From Amborella trichopoda (taxonomy: Eukaryota > Streptophyta > Magnoliopsida > Amborellales > Amborellaceae), in NCBI RefSeq assembly GCF_000471905.2, contig NW_006498549.1:1119284-1183283 (forward strand): DNA of 64,000 nt, given 5' to 3'. Numbering within the stretch: position 1 is the stretch's first letter; every line of letters starts with the position of its first letter. A model generated the notes under the pieces. That model was not told the DNA's origin, made no database searches, and saw only the letters and a program-made list of their open reading frames with translations. Both the position numbers and the translations under genes were made by a program. Positions 1 to 10,180 of this stretch are shown piece after piece.

Positions 1-330
1 AGATTTATCCAAAATTCAAGTCTCATGATCATGGCTCAAAAACATGATTCATGGCTTGAAGTTGGTATCAAATCGATCGCCATGTCAAGATCTAGAAGAA
101 AAAAATTATCTTTCGATCAAACGGGCATTAGAGCAAGCCCGGATAAGTCATAGAAGATCATGGAAGTTCTCGAGCAACACCAGAGACTGTTTTGGAATTC
201 CCCACATTATTAGGCAGGGGCAAAACAGTCCCTTTGTACCCATTTTTAGAATTTTTTTTAATTCAATTAAATTGTAATTATCTTCATTTTTAGTTAATTT
301 TTGGGCGTCCACCCATGTTTGGCCCAATTC

Positions 331-338
331 TATATAAA
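331..338 (+). promoter_or_regulatory. LTR TATA box
   Basis: TATATAAA follows a conserved CATGTTTGGCCCAA stretch. The same arrangement recurs in the other LTRs at 13158, 26149, 32272, 45861 and 48371, and on the minus strand at 55601-55607, so this is the likely U3 promoter core. The C/T-rich leader begins about 150 bp downstream. Confidence 0.6.
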
Positions 339-639
339 CATGCAAAGCTTGATTGTAAAAGGCCCTTAAGATCAATCTTCAATATTCAATGAAGACTTCA
401 ATTTTTTCTTGTGCTCATGGGTGTGTCTTGGAGAGAGAGAGGAGAGAGAAGAAAAGGGACAGTACCCATTGGTAAGGTAAGTTTCTCTCTCCTCCTTTTT
501 CTCTCCTTCCCTCTTTTCTCTCTCTTTTTCTCTCTCTTCTTCTCATCTCTCTCTCATTTCTCTCTCTTCTTCTCATCTCTATCTCTCTTTCTCTCTCCTT
601 CTCATATATATCTCTCTCTTTTTGTCTTTATCTCTCTTC

Positions 640-1270
640 TCTCTGCTCTCCTCCTAACACAGCCGATGATGCTCAGCACTACCTATAGCCTTTTCTCCTC
701 TCCTCCTAAGATAGTTGGTGATGCTCAGTGCCTATATCCTTCTCTCTCCTCACATCCTAACACAATCAATGATGTTTAATGTCATTTATGTCCTCTCTCT
801 CTTCTTTGTCTAACACAACCGGTGATGCTTAGTACCGCCTGTATCCTTCTCTCTCCTCTCTTCCTAACGTAGCTGACGAAGCTTAGCTCCATTTGTATCC
901 TCTCTCTTCTTATTTAACACAGCCGGTGATGCTCAGTGCCGCCTATATCCTTCTCTCTCCTCTCTTCCTAACACAATCGAGAAGCTCAACGCCACTTGTG
1001 TATTATCTCTTCTGTTCTTTTAACACAGCCGACGATGATTAGCACCGTTTGTGTCCTCTCTCTCTTCTTTATTTAACATAGCCGATGAATCTCACTGCCG
1101 CCTGCGTTTTATCATGCCCCTTCCCCCACCACAGCCGGCGAAGGTCGAGTGTCGTTTGTGTTCCCTTCTTTCTCTCTCTTTTGTCACATTAACGGGAGCA
1201 CATTGCCGCCTGTGCCTTCACCTTCTTATCCTTACTTGTCATAACCGGCAGAGACATATCGCCGACTAAG
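640..1270 (+). repeat. Tandem array of about 60-65 bp in the LTR leader
   Basis: Roughly nine degenerate units, each made of a C/T-rich half (CTTCTCTCTCCTCT) and a half reading like AACACAGCCGGTGATGCTCA, GTGCCGCCTGT. Every Tat LTR here carries an array at this site, but the unit differs between LTR types. The ORFs across it are simple-sequence artefacts. Confidence 0.7.
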
Positions 1271-2115
1271 CTTTCTTTCTCCTCCTCTTGTTACTTTCTT
1301 TATCTTTGCTCCTTCCTTCTCTCTTCTCTCATGCTTTTCCCCTCCTTTCATTCTCTTCCTCTCCTTTTTTTTTTTTCTATTCTCTTCTTCTTCTCTTATC
1401 CTATTCCTTATTCTTTCTCTATGATCTCCATTCTTTATGTTATTCTTTCGTTTGATTAAAAGGAGACGAGATTAGCCTTCCATGGTAATTTTGTCATTTA
1501 GCCGTAATGTTGTTGTACCAGAATTATTGTGCCCGCATTATTGCCACGACAGACAAACTATCATGTCTAGCTAGTTAGTATCGGTATTGATGTCTAGTAG
1601 TAATTCTGTTGAGCCGGTCTGAGTTGTCGAGCCCGATTTACTGCCACGTCAAACCAATTACCTACCAGCTTAGTCATTGTGTTGATCTCCCCTCCTGATC
1701 AAATTCTTCTCTCCCCCATCTTTCTTCTCTCATTATTCTCTTGTTCTTTCTGAATATGCATGCTACTGTACGTTCACTTGAAAGCAAGGTGAGGTCTGTT
1801 GACCCACCTGTCTTATAATATTTGTCATATATGTGTGATTGTAGAAAACAGGAGAATATAAGCAAAGGAAGGCAATTTCGAACCAGTTTTACGATTGGAG
1901 GAAATTCTTCATGATCTAAGAGGGCGTCCACACGAGCCTGCCTGAGTAAGTCCCAAACCCACCTTAAATTCCTCACTCATTGGTTAGTAATACTTGCCCT
2001 TGTTCTTGAACGAGATTCTTGAGAGAGCAATCTCAACGTCTCGGGTCTCCCTGAAACCGGAGACACGTGCTGCCTGCCATCCTGATCTGGAGGGCGAGAT
2101 CGAGGCACCTAACCA

Positions 2116-2339
2116 AAAAGAGCAATGCTTCGACATAGTTACTCTCCTTTTTTGTGATGTGAGAGCAATACTGCATAATAGATTTGTAACCTCCCTAATA
2201 ATGGGCTTTTTGTCTTGAAACTCCTTATAATGCAATAAAGGGAATTAAACTTTGCTTGAATTGTCTTGCTTCTTTTCATTCTATTTATTTTTGCTTTCTT
2301 TTTATTCATCCTTTTTGCCGCGTATTGAGTCTTTTGATT
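2116..2339 (-). other. Non-coding 3' segment of Tat element 1
   Basis: About 220 bp between the end of the integrase region and the LTR ending at 2115. It is AT-rich with no coding signal. It probably belongs to the 3' non-coding part of element 1, read on the minus strand. Confidence 0.45.
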
Positions 2340-3474
2340 GTATCAGGGTAGTACTTCTTTAGATATCGCCCATTGATGGGGGGCATCGCCTCCTCTCCAT
2401 CAGGATGTACCAATATCTAAGCGTCATTTGGCAAGACTTTCTGAACTGTAAAGGGGCCTTCCCATTTAGGTTCAAACTTCCCTTTACGTCACTCTTGTAT
2501 AACGATCGACCTTTTAACTGCTAGAACCAGATCCCCACGGGCGAATGAGCGAACTTTGACTGACTTGTCGAAAGCCCTCTTCATTCTCCTCTGGTTAAGT
2601 TCGAGATTCTGTTGAGCTTCCAATCTCTTTTCGTCAAGTGCGTCCAACTCTTGCTAACAAAGGTTGAATCTCTCATCTTCAGTCAAACCATGATGTATGG
2701 CGACACGAAGCGAGGGCAATTGAATCTCGAGGGGTAAGACTGCTTCACCTCCATAAACTAGAGAATAAGGAGTGGAGTCGGTAGCACTTCGCGTAGTATT
2801 GCGATACGCCCACAACGCTTCAGGAAGCTTCTCATGCCAGTTCTCCTTCATCTTTGATACTGACCTCCTTAAAACACTGCACAGAGTCTCATTGAAAGCC
2901 TCGACTAAGCCATTTACCTGAGGGTGGTACATAGTCGAGTATTTCCACTAGAAACCAAACTGGTTAATTAGGCGATCAATAAGATGACTCTTGAACTGAG
3001 GGCCATTGTCTGAAATAATCTGATCAGGCACTCCAAGTCAGTATATGATATGATGCCGTAGAAAATTAGCAACTGTGGCCCCCGGGACTTGCTTAAGGGG
3101 AATCGCTTCAGCCCACTTGGAAAAATAATCTGTAGCTGCTAGAATGAAGACATGGCCCATTACAGAAGGAGGATCTATATGTCCCACAATGTCCATTCCC
3201 CATTGTGAAAAGAGCCACGATGCCACTGTAAAATGTGGAGGCTCTGGAGGATGATGAATAAGACTTGAATGCATCTGGCATACCTGAAATTTTTTGACAT
3301 ATTTTAGGGAATCAACAATCATCGAAGGCCAATAATACCCCAGCTTACGTATCCACTCATAAAGCTTAAGATTGGACTAATGCAGTCTACAGATGCCTGA
3401 ATGCACTTCTTCCAACACCTTATTTGCTTCTTGTGTGTCTACACATCTGAGAAGAATTCCATCGAAAGATCGGT
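2340..3474 (-). pseudogene. Tat element 1 integrase, core and C-terminal part
   Basis: Minus-strand segments show gypsy integrase features. A zinc-binding end with a C-x2-C-like pair (VCQMHSSLIHHPP) lies near 3240-3290, the start of the catalytic core (WGMDIVG, DYFSKWAEAIP) near 3090-3200, and the late core motif YHPQVNGLVEAFN near 2890-2935. A C-terminal tail typical of Tat integrase follows to about 2340. Integrase inserts element cDNA into the host genome. The region is a fossil with several breaks and continues on the far side of the chromovirus at 3480-6618. Confidence 0.8.
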
Positions 3475-3479
3475 GGAAG
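3475..3479. repeat. Target-site duplication GGAAG, left copy
   Basis: GGAAG directly precedes the TGTCACGACC end of the inserted chromovirus. The identical 5 bp follows its other end at 6619-6623. Five base pairs is the size expected of a Ty3/gypsy integrase. Confidence 0.85.
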
Positions 3480-3658
3480 TGTCACGACCCTACCAGAGGG
3501 CGACAGAGTGCGAGATCGTGACAGTTACAGTATCAGAGATGTCAGGATAGGATTCTTGGCCTAGGGAGTCTTAGAAGTGTCTGTAGGGTAGCTTCGACAG
3601 GCTAGTAACTGGGTGTTTCAGTTTTAGGTTTGAGAGGTCGAGGACTCGTACTACCAAC

Positions 3659-4620
3659 GTGAGTTCAAGTAACAGGAGCACTGAGGCCTTCGGTGATCTC
3701 GCCAGAACTTTTGAGGCCTTGACACAAGTGTTGAGGGACGCTAAGCCAGCCACTTCTACCCCTGCCCCTGAAATGAATGATAGTAATCTGATAAAAAGGT
3801 TCAGGAGGATGGTAACTCCAAGCTTTGTAAGACATGGGGGAGTAGAGAAATCTGAGAGATGGAGTAGGCAGATAAAAAATATCTTTTAGGTTCTAAATTG
3901 CACCGACGAGCAGAAAGTCAGGCTGGGTACCTTTATGCTCGAAGGAGAAGATGAACACTAGTGAGGCTCAGTAAAACAGTTCGCAGGAAGGGTCAGGAGT
4001 TGTGACTACTTGGAAGAGTTTTCTCGAAGCCTTTTATGAGAAATACTTCCCTGACTCTGTAGGGAAAAGGAAGGAGGTAGAATTCATCGAAATGCAATAG
4101 GGGAATATGTCTTTTGAGAAATATGGAACGAAATTTGCTGAACTCTCTAGATATGCATCAGATATTGATAGAACTGAGGCACAAAAGGCTAGTTAACTTG
4201 AGAGGGGCCTTTAACCCGATATAATAAGGAGGATTATTGCAGCAAACCTTAAGACTTTGCCCCGTTGCTGGACTGAGCCTTAAAGATTAAGAGAGATGAT
4301 GACGATTTTTGGGCAAGAAGAGATGAAAGGTTGGGTGTCACCCAGTCCGTGAGTTTTAAGAAGAAGACACGACCCCCTCCAAGGAGGAGTGGAAGGGGAG
4401 AAACAATGAAGGTGGTGTCAGGATCCCGGGGGTTGTCCCAAATGATATAAGAGGAAGCCGACGTTCAGCTTGCCCCCACTGTGGATCGAGGAGCCATATA
4501 GTGGCGGAATGCTTCAGAAAGACTAGGGCCTGCTTCTGGTGCGGTAAATTGGGCCATTTAATTAAAGACTGCCCCGTCAAAGGATCAGATGATAGACCAA
4601 AGATTCAAGGCGGCTGTTCG
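3659..4620 (+). pseudogene. Chromovirus gag fossil with zinc knuckle
   Basis: Segments between 3659 and 4620 resemble chromoviral Gag, the capsid and nucleocapsid protein that packages element RNA. The clearest sign is a knuckle near 4530-4575, ACFWCGKLGHLIKDCP, which fits C-x2-C-x4-H-x4-C. A second cysteine/histidine cluster lies just before it. The start near 3659 sits about 120 bp after the putative primer site. The fossil has several breaks. Confidence 0.7.
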
Positions 4621-4639
4621 CCCTGATCGAGGAAGAAGC

Positions 4640-5212
4640 CAAGGCATCAACCTTTATGATTCGAGGTACGCTTTCTATGTGTGGAATTGAAGCAAGAGTT
4701 TTAATTGATCTTGGTTCTTACCATTCATTTGTAACATCACAGTTTGCATGTCATTTGAATGTAAAACCTGTACGACTTGTTTGGACTTTGATAGTATGTA
4801 CGCTTGTGGGATAATAAATAGAAACTGATATGATGTATAAACAGTGTGGATTGTGATTGAGGGGCATTTGTTGCCTATAGATTTGATATTTTTGGATATT
4901 CAGGATTTTGATATTATTTTAGGTATGGATTGGTTGTCTACCCACTATGTTATAGTAAGCTGTTTTTATAAGACTGTAACTTTGAGATGCCCGTGTCAAC
5001 TTGAACTACATTTTAAGGGCACTAAGGATGTTTCTCCTTTACACATCATCTCAGCCCTTCAGGGCTCTCGTCTGTTGGCCAAAAGATATGTTGGATACTT
5101 AGCTTATATAGTAGAAAACTATCACCTTGTTTTCTACGAATTTGGGAACCACCAAGTGGAATCTAAATGCTTTCAAGTTTTGTTTGTTAGAAATATGTAT
5201 GTCTTGACTTAA
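4640..5212 (+). pseudogene. Chromovirus aspartic protease fossil
   Basis: Retropepsin-like sequence. A catalytic-loop relative lies near 4690-4730 (ARVLIDLGSYHSFV), and the late motif DIILGMDWLSTHY near 4908-4945 is characteristic of Tekay/Del-type chromoviruses. In living elements the protease cuts the Gag-Pol polyprotein. It is a broken copy. Confidence 0.7.
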
Positions 5213-5339
5213 ACTTTGATTTTGGAATCATCTACAAAATCTAAATGGTCCAAACATTAGGAACCCAATTGGGAGCGCATGTACGCATGCAAGATAATGA
5301 AGTTAAGCTTTGCTATGACATGGAAGCATGAATATGATG

Positions 5340-5590
5340 AATGCCCTATTGCAATATGAATTGCATGATCTTAATAATTCTTATGTTATATGTGAATGGA
5401 TACCTACTGTGTGAATGATGGTATCATAATGCTTACATTATATGTGAATGGATACCTACTATGTGAATGTTGGTATCATAATGCTTATGTTATATGTGAA
5501 TGGATACCTACTGTATGAATGATGGTATCATGATGCTTATACTATATGTGAAAGGGCACCTACTATGTGAAGGATGGTGCTGGTAGCGGC
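5340..5590 (+). repeat. Tandem repeat of about 60 bp in chromovirus LTR-like DNA
   Basis: About four copies built around ATATGTGAATGGATACCTAC and GATGGTATCATAATGCTTA. Similar short repeats rich in ATGTGATA and TGCATGAT occur at 52960-53440 in the larger chromovirus LTR, supporting the family link. Confidence 0.7.
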
Positions 5591-5599
5591 GATTTTTCC

Positions 5600-6618
5600 C
5601 TGACTCCCTATGATAGGATGGGACTCAGGATGTGAGTAGTTGGGAGGGTCGTGCCCCCCAAGTCTATGTAGGCACTATATATTGGGTCACCTAATCGTAG
5701 TGTAATACCCTCTTGCTAAAAAGGGCGCAAGGAGAGGGTAGTGTCTTGTAAGGCCTCTGCCTATTGAAAACCCGAAGCACGCTGGGGATGTGTGTGTGTG
5801 TGTGAGGGCCTTACAAAGTGGGCCTTCTACTTGTCATGGTCCACCCTCCTAAGTGAGGTTAGAAGTCGCAAGTTCAAGAGTGGATTAGCATGACCGATGC
5901 AGCTTCTACTTCAGAAGTAGATAGATTTGTTTGTTGGACTTATTTACACTTTCTTCATATGCTTTTAAATGTAATTGTTATTTGCTGTCTCTATTACTCT
6001 ACTTTAAGAAAGGTGATTGTGACTTATGCATTATGTATATTGAACTACCTTTCTCACATTTCTGTTAGACTATGAGGAGCATGTTGAGGGACTTTATTTG
6101 ATACATGTGTATATGTACGTATGTGTGTGGAATATTTTGTTATCACTATCATGCTAGTTGGAATGCAATGGTGTAGATATGCTTAATGGCCTTTTATCTC
6201 ATTCCACCTTATTTCATAACTGTAGAGTGAAGAGTGTTGACGCCTGTGCTTAAAGAGGGTGACCTTTGCGGATTTGAAGCTAGAAGTCGAGAGGTTATAA
6301 AGCCCTTCTTTGGAAGACTGTCATTGTATGTTTTGGATGTCTTAGTAATGCGTGGTGTATCTCATTTTGTGTATTTTGGGCCAGTAGTTCCTTGAAGGAA
6401 TTGTATAGTCCTGTAACACTGATATGAATGAGATGGTTGTACTTTTGAATTGTTATTTGTATAATGAATGGTTTTATTCTAGCTTTCTGTCATGGTTTTC
6501 TCTTGATTCCACGTTTTCATGCGTTGAGCCACTCTCAGCTGAGTGATGTTCGCAACCTCCAATCGCGATCCCGAACTCTGTCGCCCTCCGGCAGGGGTCA
6601 GGGAGCGGGGTCGTGAAA
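5600..6618 (+). mobile_element. 3' LTR-like tail of the small chromovirus
   Basis: AT-rich non-coding DNA ending in GTTGAGCCACTC, TGATGTTCGCAACC, CTGTCGCCCTCC and GGGGTCGTGAAA. The end of the LTR at 50825-54462 has the same order (54345-54462). The 61 aa ORF at 5890-6075 has no recognisable domain and I do not call it a gene. Confidence 0.65.
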
Positions 6619-6623
6619 GGAAG
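6619..6623. repeat. Target-site duplication GGAAG, right copy
   Basis: This matches 3475-3479 exactly. With the insert set aside, the flanks are adjacent parts of the Tat integrase region and align with the uninterrupted stretch at about 21100-21150 in element 2. Confidence 0.85.
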
Positions 6624-6980
6624 AGAGTAACCCCTTTGAGGAGGGTGTACTTGGTAGACACTAGGCACGATCTCAGGCAGTCTACCGTGCTTTATGAAGT
6701 TAATAATGGGCTCTCTCCAATCTTCCACCTGTTCGACTTTCACACATATTGGGGAAGAACTCATGTTCCTACTTTTGAATATCAGTTCCCTGACTTTGTG
6801 CCATTTCTTGCTCAGCCTTAATATCTTTTTTAGCTGACAAGAGTGCCCCAAATTAGTAAGGTGGGCACTGGGGAAAGAGGATTCTCTCATCATCTGCATC
6901 TACTTCAGTTCTCAATTCAATGTGTCTCCACTCTGCCACCCAAACAGGCGTGGGCCTTGGTGAGGATAATTGAGTTGTGG
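6619..6980 (-). pseudogene. Tat element 1, linker to integrase N-terminus
   Basis: Minus-strand coding remnants between the second RNase H and integrase, matching the order at 20780-21120 in element 2. I see no catalytic motif in it; it is assigned by position and similarity to element 2. Confidence 0.6.
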
Positions 6981-7370
6981 CCTCAAGTTTTGTTGGTGCA
7001 TCAGCTAGCAAGTTTAATCTCCTAGAAATATGACTCAAGGATACATCATCGAACTGAGCCATGTATGATTTTACAGTATCGTGATAAGGCTTGAGAGTGT
7101 CTCTTATCACTTTATAGATCCCCTTAAGCTACCGAATAACCAACTCAGAATCACCATAGATATTGAGTTGTTCTATGTCAAGATCAAAGGCTATCTCCAA
7201 CCCAATTATAAGGGCCCGATATTCTGCCTCGTTCTGGGAACCAACTTCAACGAGAGAGATGGATAGAGGAAGCACCCCTCCTTTTGGAGTCATGAATACC
7301 ACTCTGGCGACTCCTCGATCAGATTGGAAGGCTCCGTCGAAGTACATCTCCCTAGCGTGAGCAAGTTCTG
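6980..7370 (-). pseudogene. Second (archaeal-type) RNase H of Tat element 1
   Basis: The minus strand contains MYFDGAFQSDRGVA near 7310-7350, NEAEYRALIIGLEIA near 7190-7235 and IYGDSELVIR near 7130-7160. These give the D, E and D positions of an RNase H fold lying downstream of the usual RNase H. A second RNase H after RT-RNase H is the hallmark of the Tat lineage (Ogre, Retand, Grande and relatives). It degrades RNA in RNA-DNA hybrids during reverse transcription. It is a broken fossil; the same domain is at 20380-20780 in element 2. Confidence 0.85.
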
Positions 7371-7439
7371 CACAGAATACTTCTTCATCAGGGAGGTCAC
7401 TTGATAGCAGAGATTCTGCTGGTATAGGATGTGCTGCTA

Positions 7440-8660
7440 GAAAATCTGCCAGGGGTTGACCCTTGACTGCCTTTTGTGGTACATAGGTAATGTTAAATTC
7501 CATCAGCAATAATGCCCACTTAGCAAGGTGTCCCGACAAGCATGAGCGTATCATGAGAAACTTTACAGGGTCTGCTATTGATATGAGTTTCACTTCATGA
7601 TCGAGCAAGTAGTGGCGGAGCTTTCACACTACGAAATTAGGGTCAGGCACATTTTCTCGATGGGGGGATAACTCTTCTTTGCCCCTTGCATCTTGTGACT
7701 GAGATAGTATAGTGTGGTGTCTTTCCCCTCTTCGTTATTTTGCACCAATAATGCCTCGAGTGACTCATCCAGGGTGGTAATGTATAGGATGAGGGGTTTT
7801 CCTAACACCAATGTAGAGAGCACTAGAGGATTGAGTAAATATTGCTTGATGTCATCAAGTGTTGTTTGACATACTTCATCCTAGATAAATGGGGTAACCT
7901 TCTTTAATAGATGCATAAAGGGTTTATCACGACTTGAGCGGTTCGAAATGAACCTACGGATATAAGCAAACTGCCTTGAGGGGACCGCAGCTCTCGTAGT
8001 GCAGTTGGTAGCAACATTATTTGGATCGCCTTGTTCTTGACTAGCTCAACTTCCAGCATTCAATGTTTAACAATGAACCCCAAGAACTTTCCTAAACGCC
8101 CATCAAAAGCGCATTTCATCGGGTTCATCCTGAGCTGATGAAGGCGTATTCTTTCGAACACCATTTCAAAATCTCGCATGTGAGCTTCTTTCTTCTCGGT
8201 TTTCACCACCAAGTCATATACATAACATTCGACCTCCTTGTGCATCATATCTTTAAAGATAAATGTCATCGCTCTCTGATATGTGGTAGTGGTATTCTTC
8301 AACCCGAAAGGCATCATTGTGTAATAGAAGACCCCTTTTGGAGTTAGGAATCCAATAGCCTTCTCATCTTCTGGTGTCATTCTTATCTGATTGTATCTAG
8401 AGTATCCATCCATGAAAGAGAAGATCTGATAATGAGCCGTGGAGTTGATGAGCATTTTTATAAATGGCAATGGGAAGTCATCATTTGGGCAAGCGACATT
8501 CAAGTCGCAGAAGTCATTACAGATCCTGATTTGGCCATTTTTCTTCTGGATCGGTAAAACATTCGCCAGCCACTTTGGATATTTGACTTCACAAATGAAG
8601 CCTACTTGCTTGAGTTTTTTCACCTCAGCATCTATCTGCAATTCGAGATCAGGTCTGAAC
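7440..8660 (-). pseudogene. Reverse transcriptase and first RNase H of Tat element 1
   Basis: Minus-strand gypsy polymerase. RT motifs include FICEVKYPKWLANVL near 8560-8600, MDGYSRYNQIRM near 8375-8420, MMPFGLKNTT near 8300-8330 and a YVYDLVVK active-site relative near 8210-8235. RNase H sequence (KPLILYITTLDESL, YYLSHKMQGA) follows at about 7650-7800 and the connection to the second RNase H at 7440-7610. This enzyme copies element RNA into DNA. It is broken in several places. Confidence 0.85.
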
Positions 8661-10180
8661 CTTCTTGATTTCTACTTGACAGGCTTGATATATGGATTGA
8701 TGCTGAGATGATGGACCGTGACTTGAGGATCTAAACCAAACATTTCATGATAATGTCAGGCAAAGACGTCCCGGTTTGCTCACAAGAAAGCAGTAAAATC
8801 TCTTTCTCCCCCGGAGACATATTTGTCGAGATGAAAGTAGGTGTGTGGTCGGCTTCATCCCCGAGATTTATCTCTTCAATTTCATCGGTTGTGGCTTGAT
8901 TGCCTTCTTCCCATTCTTCTGTGGCTTCTTGCAACTCGTCATCATTGGCTTCTGAGGTCTTTTCATTAACCTCAAATGCAGGACCCATGATCCAAAAGTC
9001 TCTGTTTCAAGTAAGGCTCCGGTGTCGGAGACGATTTCTGCACTTTTCTTGAACTGAGGAACAAAAGGCTTTACCTCAAGCATGGACGGGATATCAGGCT
9101 GCAGGAGTTTGATTTGAAAGTTATAGGGAAATTGAGATTCGACGATTGTAGGACCAGAGGCACTCTCACAAGAGTCACCCCGTCAGTGTCTGCCCCGTGC
9201 TACTTGACACTTCATAGACATGTACCAAGTTACAAGCTTCCTGAGAATAGAAGCTTTGTCCTCTTGTTTCTCTCAGCCTCTGCTAAAGGTCAGGCTCAGG
9301 AGGCCACTGGGGTTTCTTCGACCTTGACTTCTTGTGCTTCTATGTAGAAGATGGTGGCTCTAACTTAGCTCGAGCCACCAAGGCATCAGCGACAATTAAG
9401 AATGCAACCGCCTGTGCTAGTGTCTTTCTTAGCTAACTTCGGGGCGTCCTGCTTATATTAGTTCCTTCGAGCTCTCAATCGAGGGCCTCAAAGTTTTGAC
9501 ATTCTCGGGTTATTCCTGCAGCAGACATAGAAGAGGAAGGGGAAGGAGAAGAAGAAGAAGAAGAAGGGTTAGTAGGTGAGGGACTTTTAGGGTCATTCCC
9601 CTCTTCGAACCTATCTTGGTAGCTTTTTACGTCATCACCAGAGTTGGACGTGTGCAGGGAGTCTTTTAGGTCTTTCCCCTGCTTAGACCGTTGGGGGGTG
9701 CTTTTAATGTCTTCACCCTCACTGAATGTGCCCTGAGTAGATGATGGCTTGGGGATGTTCTCTTGGTGAGGTGTGGGAGTAGAGAAAAATGCATTGGGGA
9801 TGAAGTCTTGTAAAGTTGGCAACAGGGAAATGGCCTGAGAAATTCTTGCTCGATCCATGGTTGAGGAACCTTGTTCTTTCTGTGAGTAACCATTGGGGCC
9901 CGTCTCCTCCTAGTCACCTTTGGATGTGCTAGATCCATCTTACTAGGTTTGTGAACAGCCCTAGCTTTACGAATTACCTCTCACTTTAAAGACTTGAGTC
10001 TGCTTCGCCCATGGTAGACTCTCCATGGTTGAAAAATTGAGGGTTCAGCAAGATCTAAATCACCATTACTGGAGTCTTGTGTTGGGAGGCCCTGTTGCAC
10101 TGGTGGAGCAAAGATTTGGGGATGTTCTTCTAAAATGTTACAAGCTTCTTCTCATAATTGTATTTTCTTTGTGATTATGT
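8661..10180 (-). pseudogene. Gag-pol linker region of Tat element 1
   Basis: Decayed minus-strand sequence between gag and RT. Acidic stretches at 8731-9083 and a Ser/Pro-rich stretch at 9475-9938 have close relatives at 18120-18880 in element 2 and 37440-37770 in element 4, so the order is the same in all three. I cannot recognise a protease here. The Ser- and Glu-rich runs look like low-complexity linker rather than a domain. Confidence 0.55.

Larger units (their letters stand above)
1..2115 (+). mobile_element. Tat-type gypsy LTR, 3' part (type 1)
   Basis: This is the right-hand part of a long Tat LTR whose left end lies outside the window. It runs through a TATA box near 331, a C/T-rich leader (about 480-660), a tandem array, and the usual Tat LTR tail ending in CACCTAACCA at 2115. 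It closely resembles the LTR at 47404-50016: position 1 here corresponds to about 48040 there, and identity looks around 90% by eye. The DNA that follows (2116 onward) is the 3' side of Tat element 1 on the opposite strand. So this is either a solo LTR or the 3' LTR of another element inserted there. No target duplication can be tested because the left end is missing. Confidence 0.8.
3480..6618 (+). mobile_element. Short Tekay/Del-like chromovirus inserted in Tat element 1
   Basis: This 3.1 kb LTR element is bounded by TGTCACGACCC and GGGGTCGTGAAA and flanked by GGAAG duplications. The outer 40-55 bp of its two ends are inverted relatives of each other, sharing GGGCGACAGAGT. A sequence like the initiator-Met tRNA primer site (CAGTATCAGAGAT) lies near 3528-3540. 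Gag with a zinc knuckle and an aspartic protease region follow. From about 5215 to the end the sequence resembles the long LTR at 50825-54462. It is broken and much shorter than family members, which usually exceed 6 kb. No RT or integrase was recognised. Confidence 0.8.

Noticed and set aside
411-779. 122-codon plus-strand ORF rich in Phe, Leu and Ser
   Set aside because: It covers the C/T-rich LTR leader. The composition is that of a simple repeat, and the LTR context explains it.
3480-6618. Inverted ends considered as a DNA transposon
   Set aside because: A 5 bp duplication, TG start, primer-site-like sequence, Gag knuckle and retropepsin motifs all point to an LTR element. No transposase was seen.
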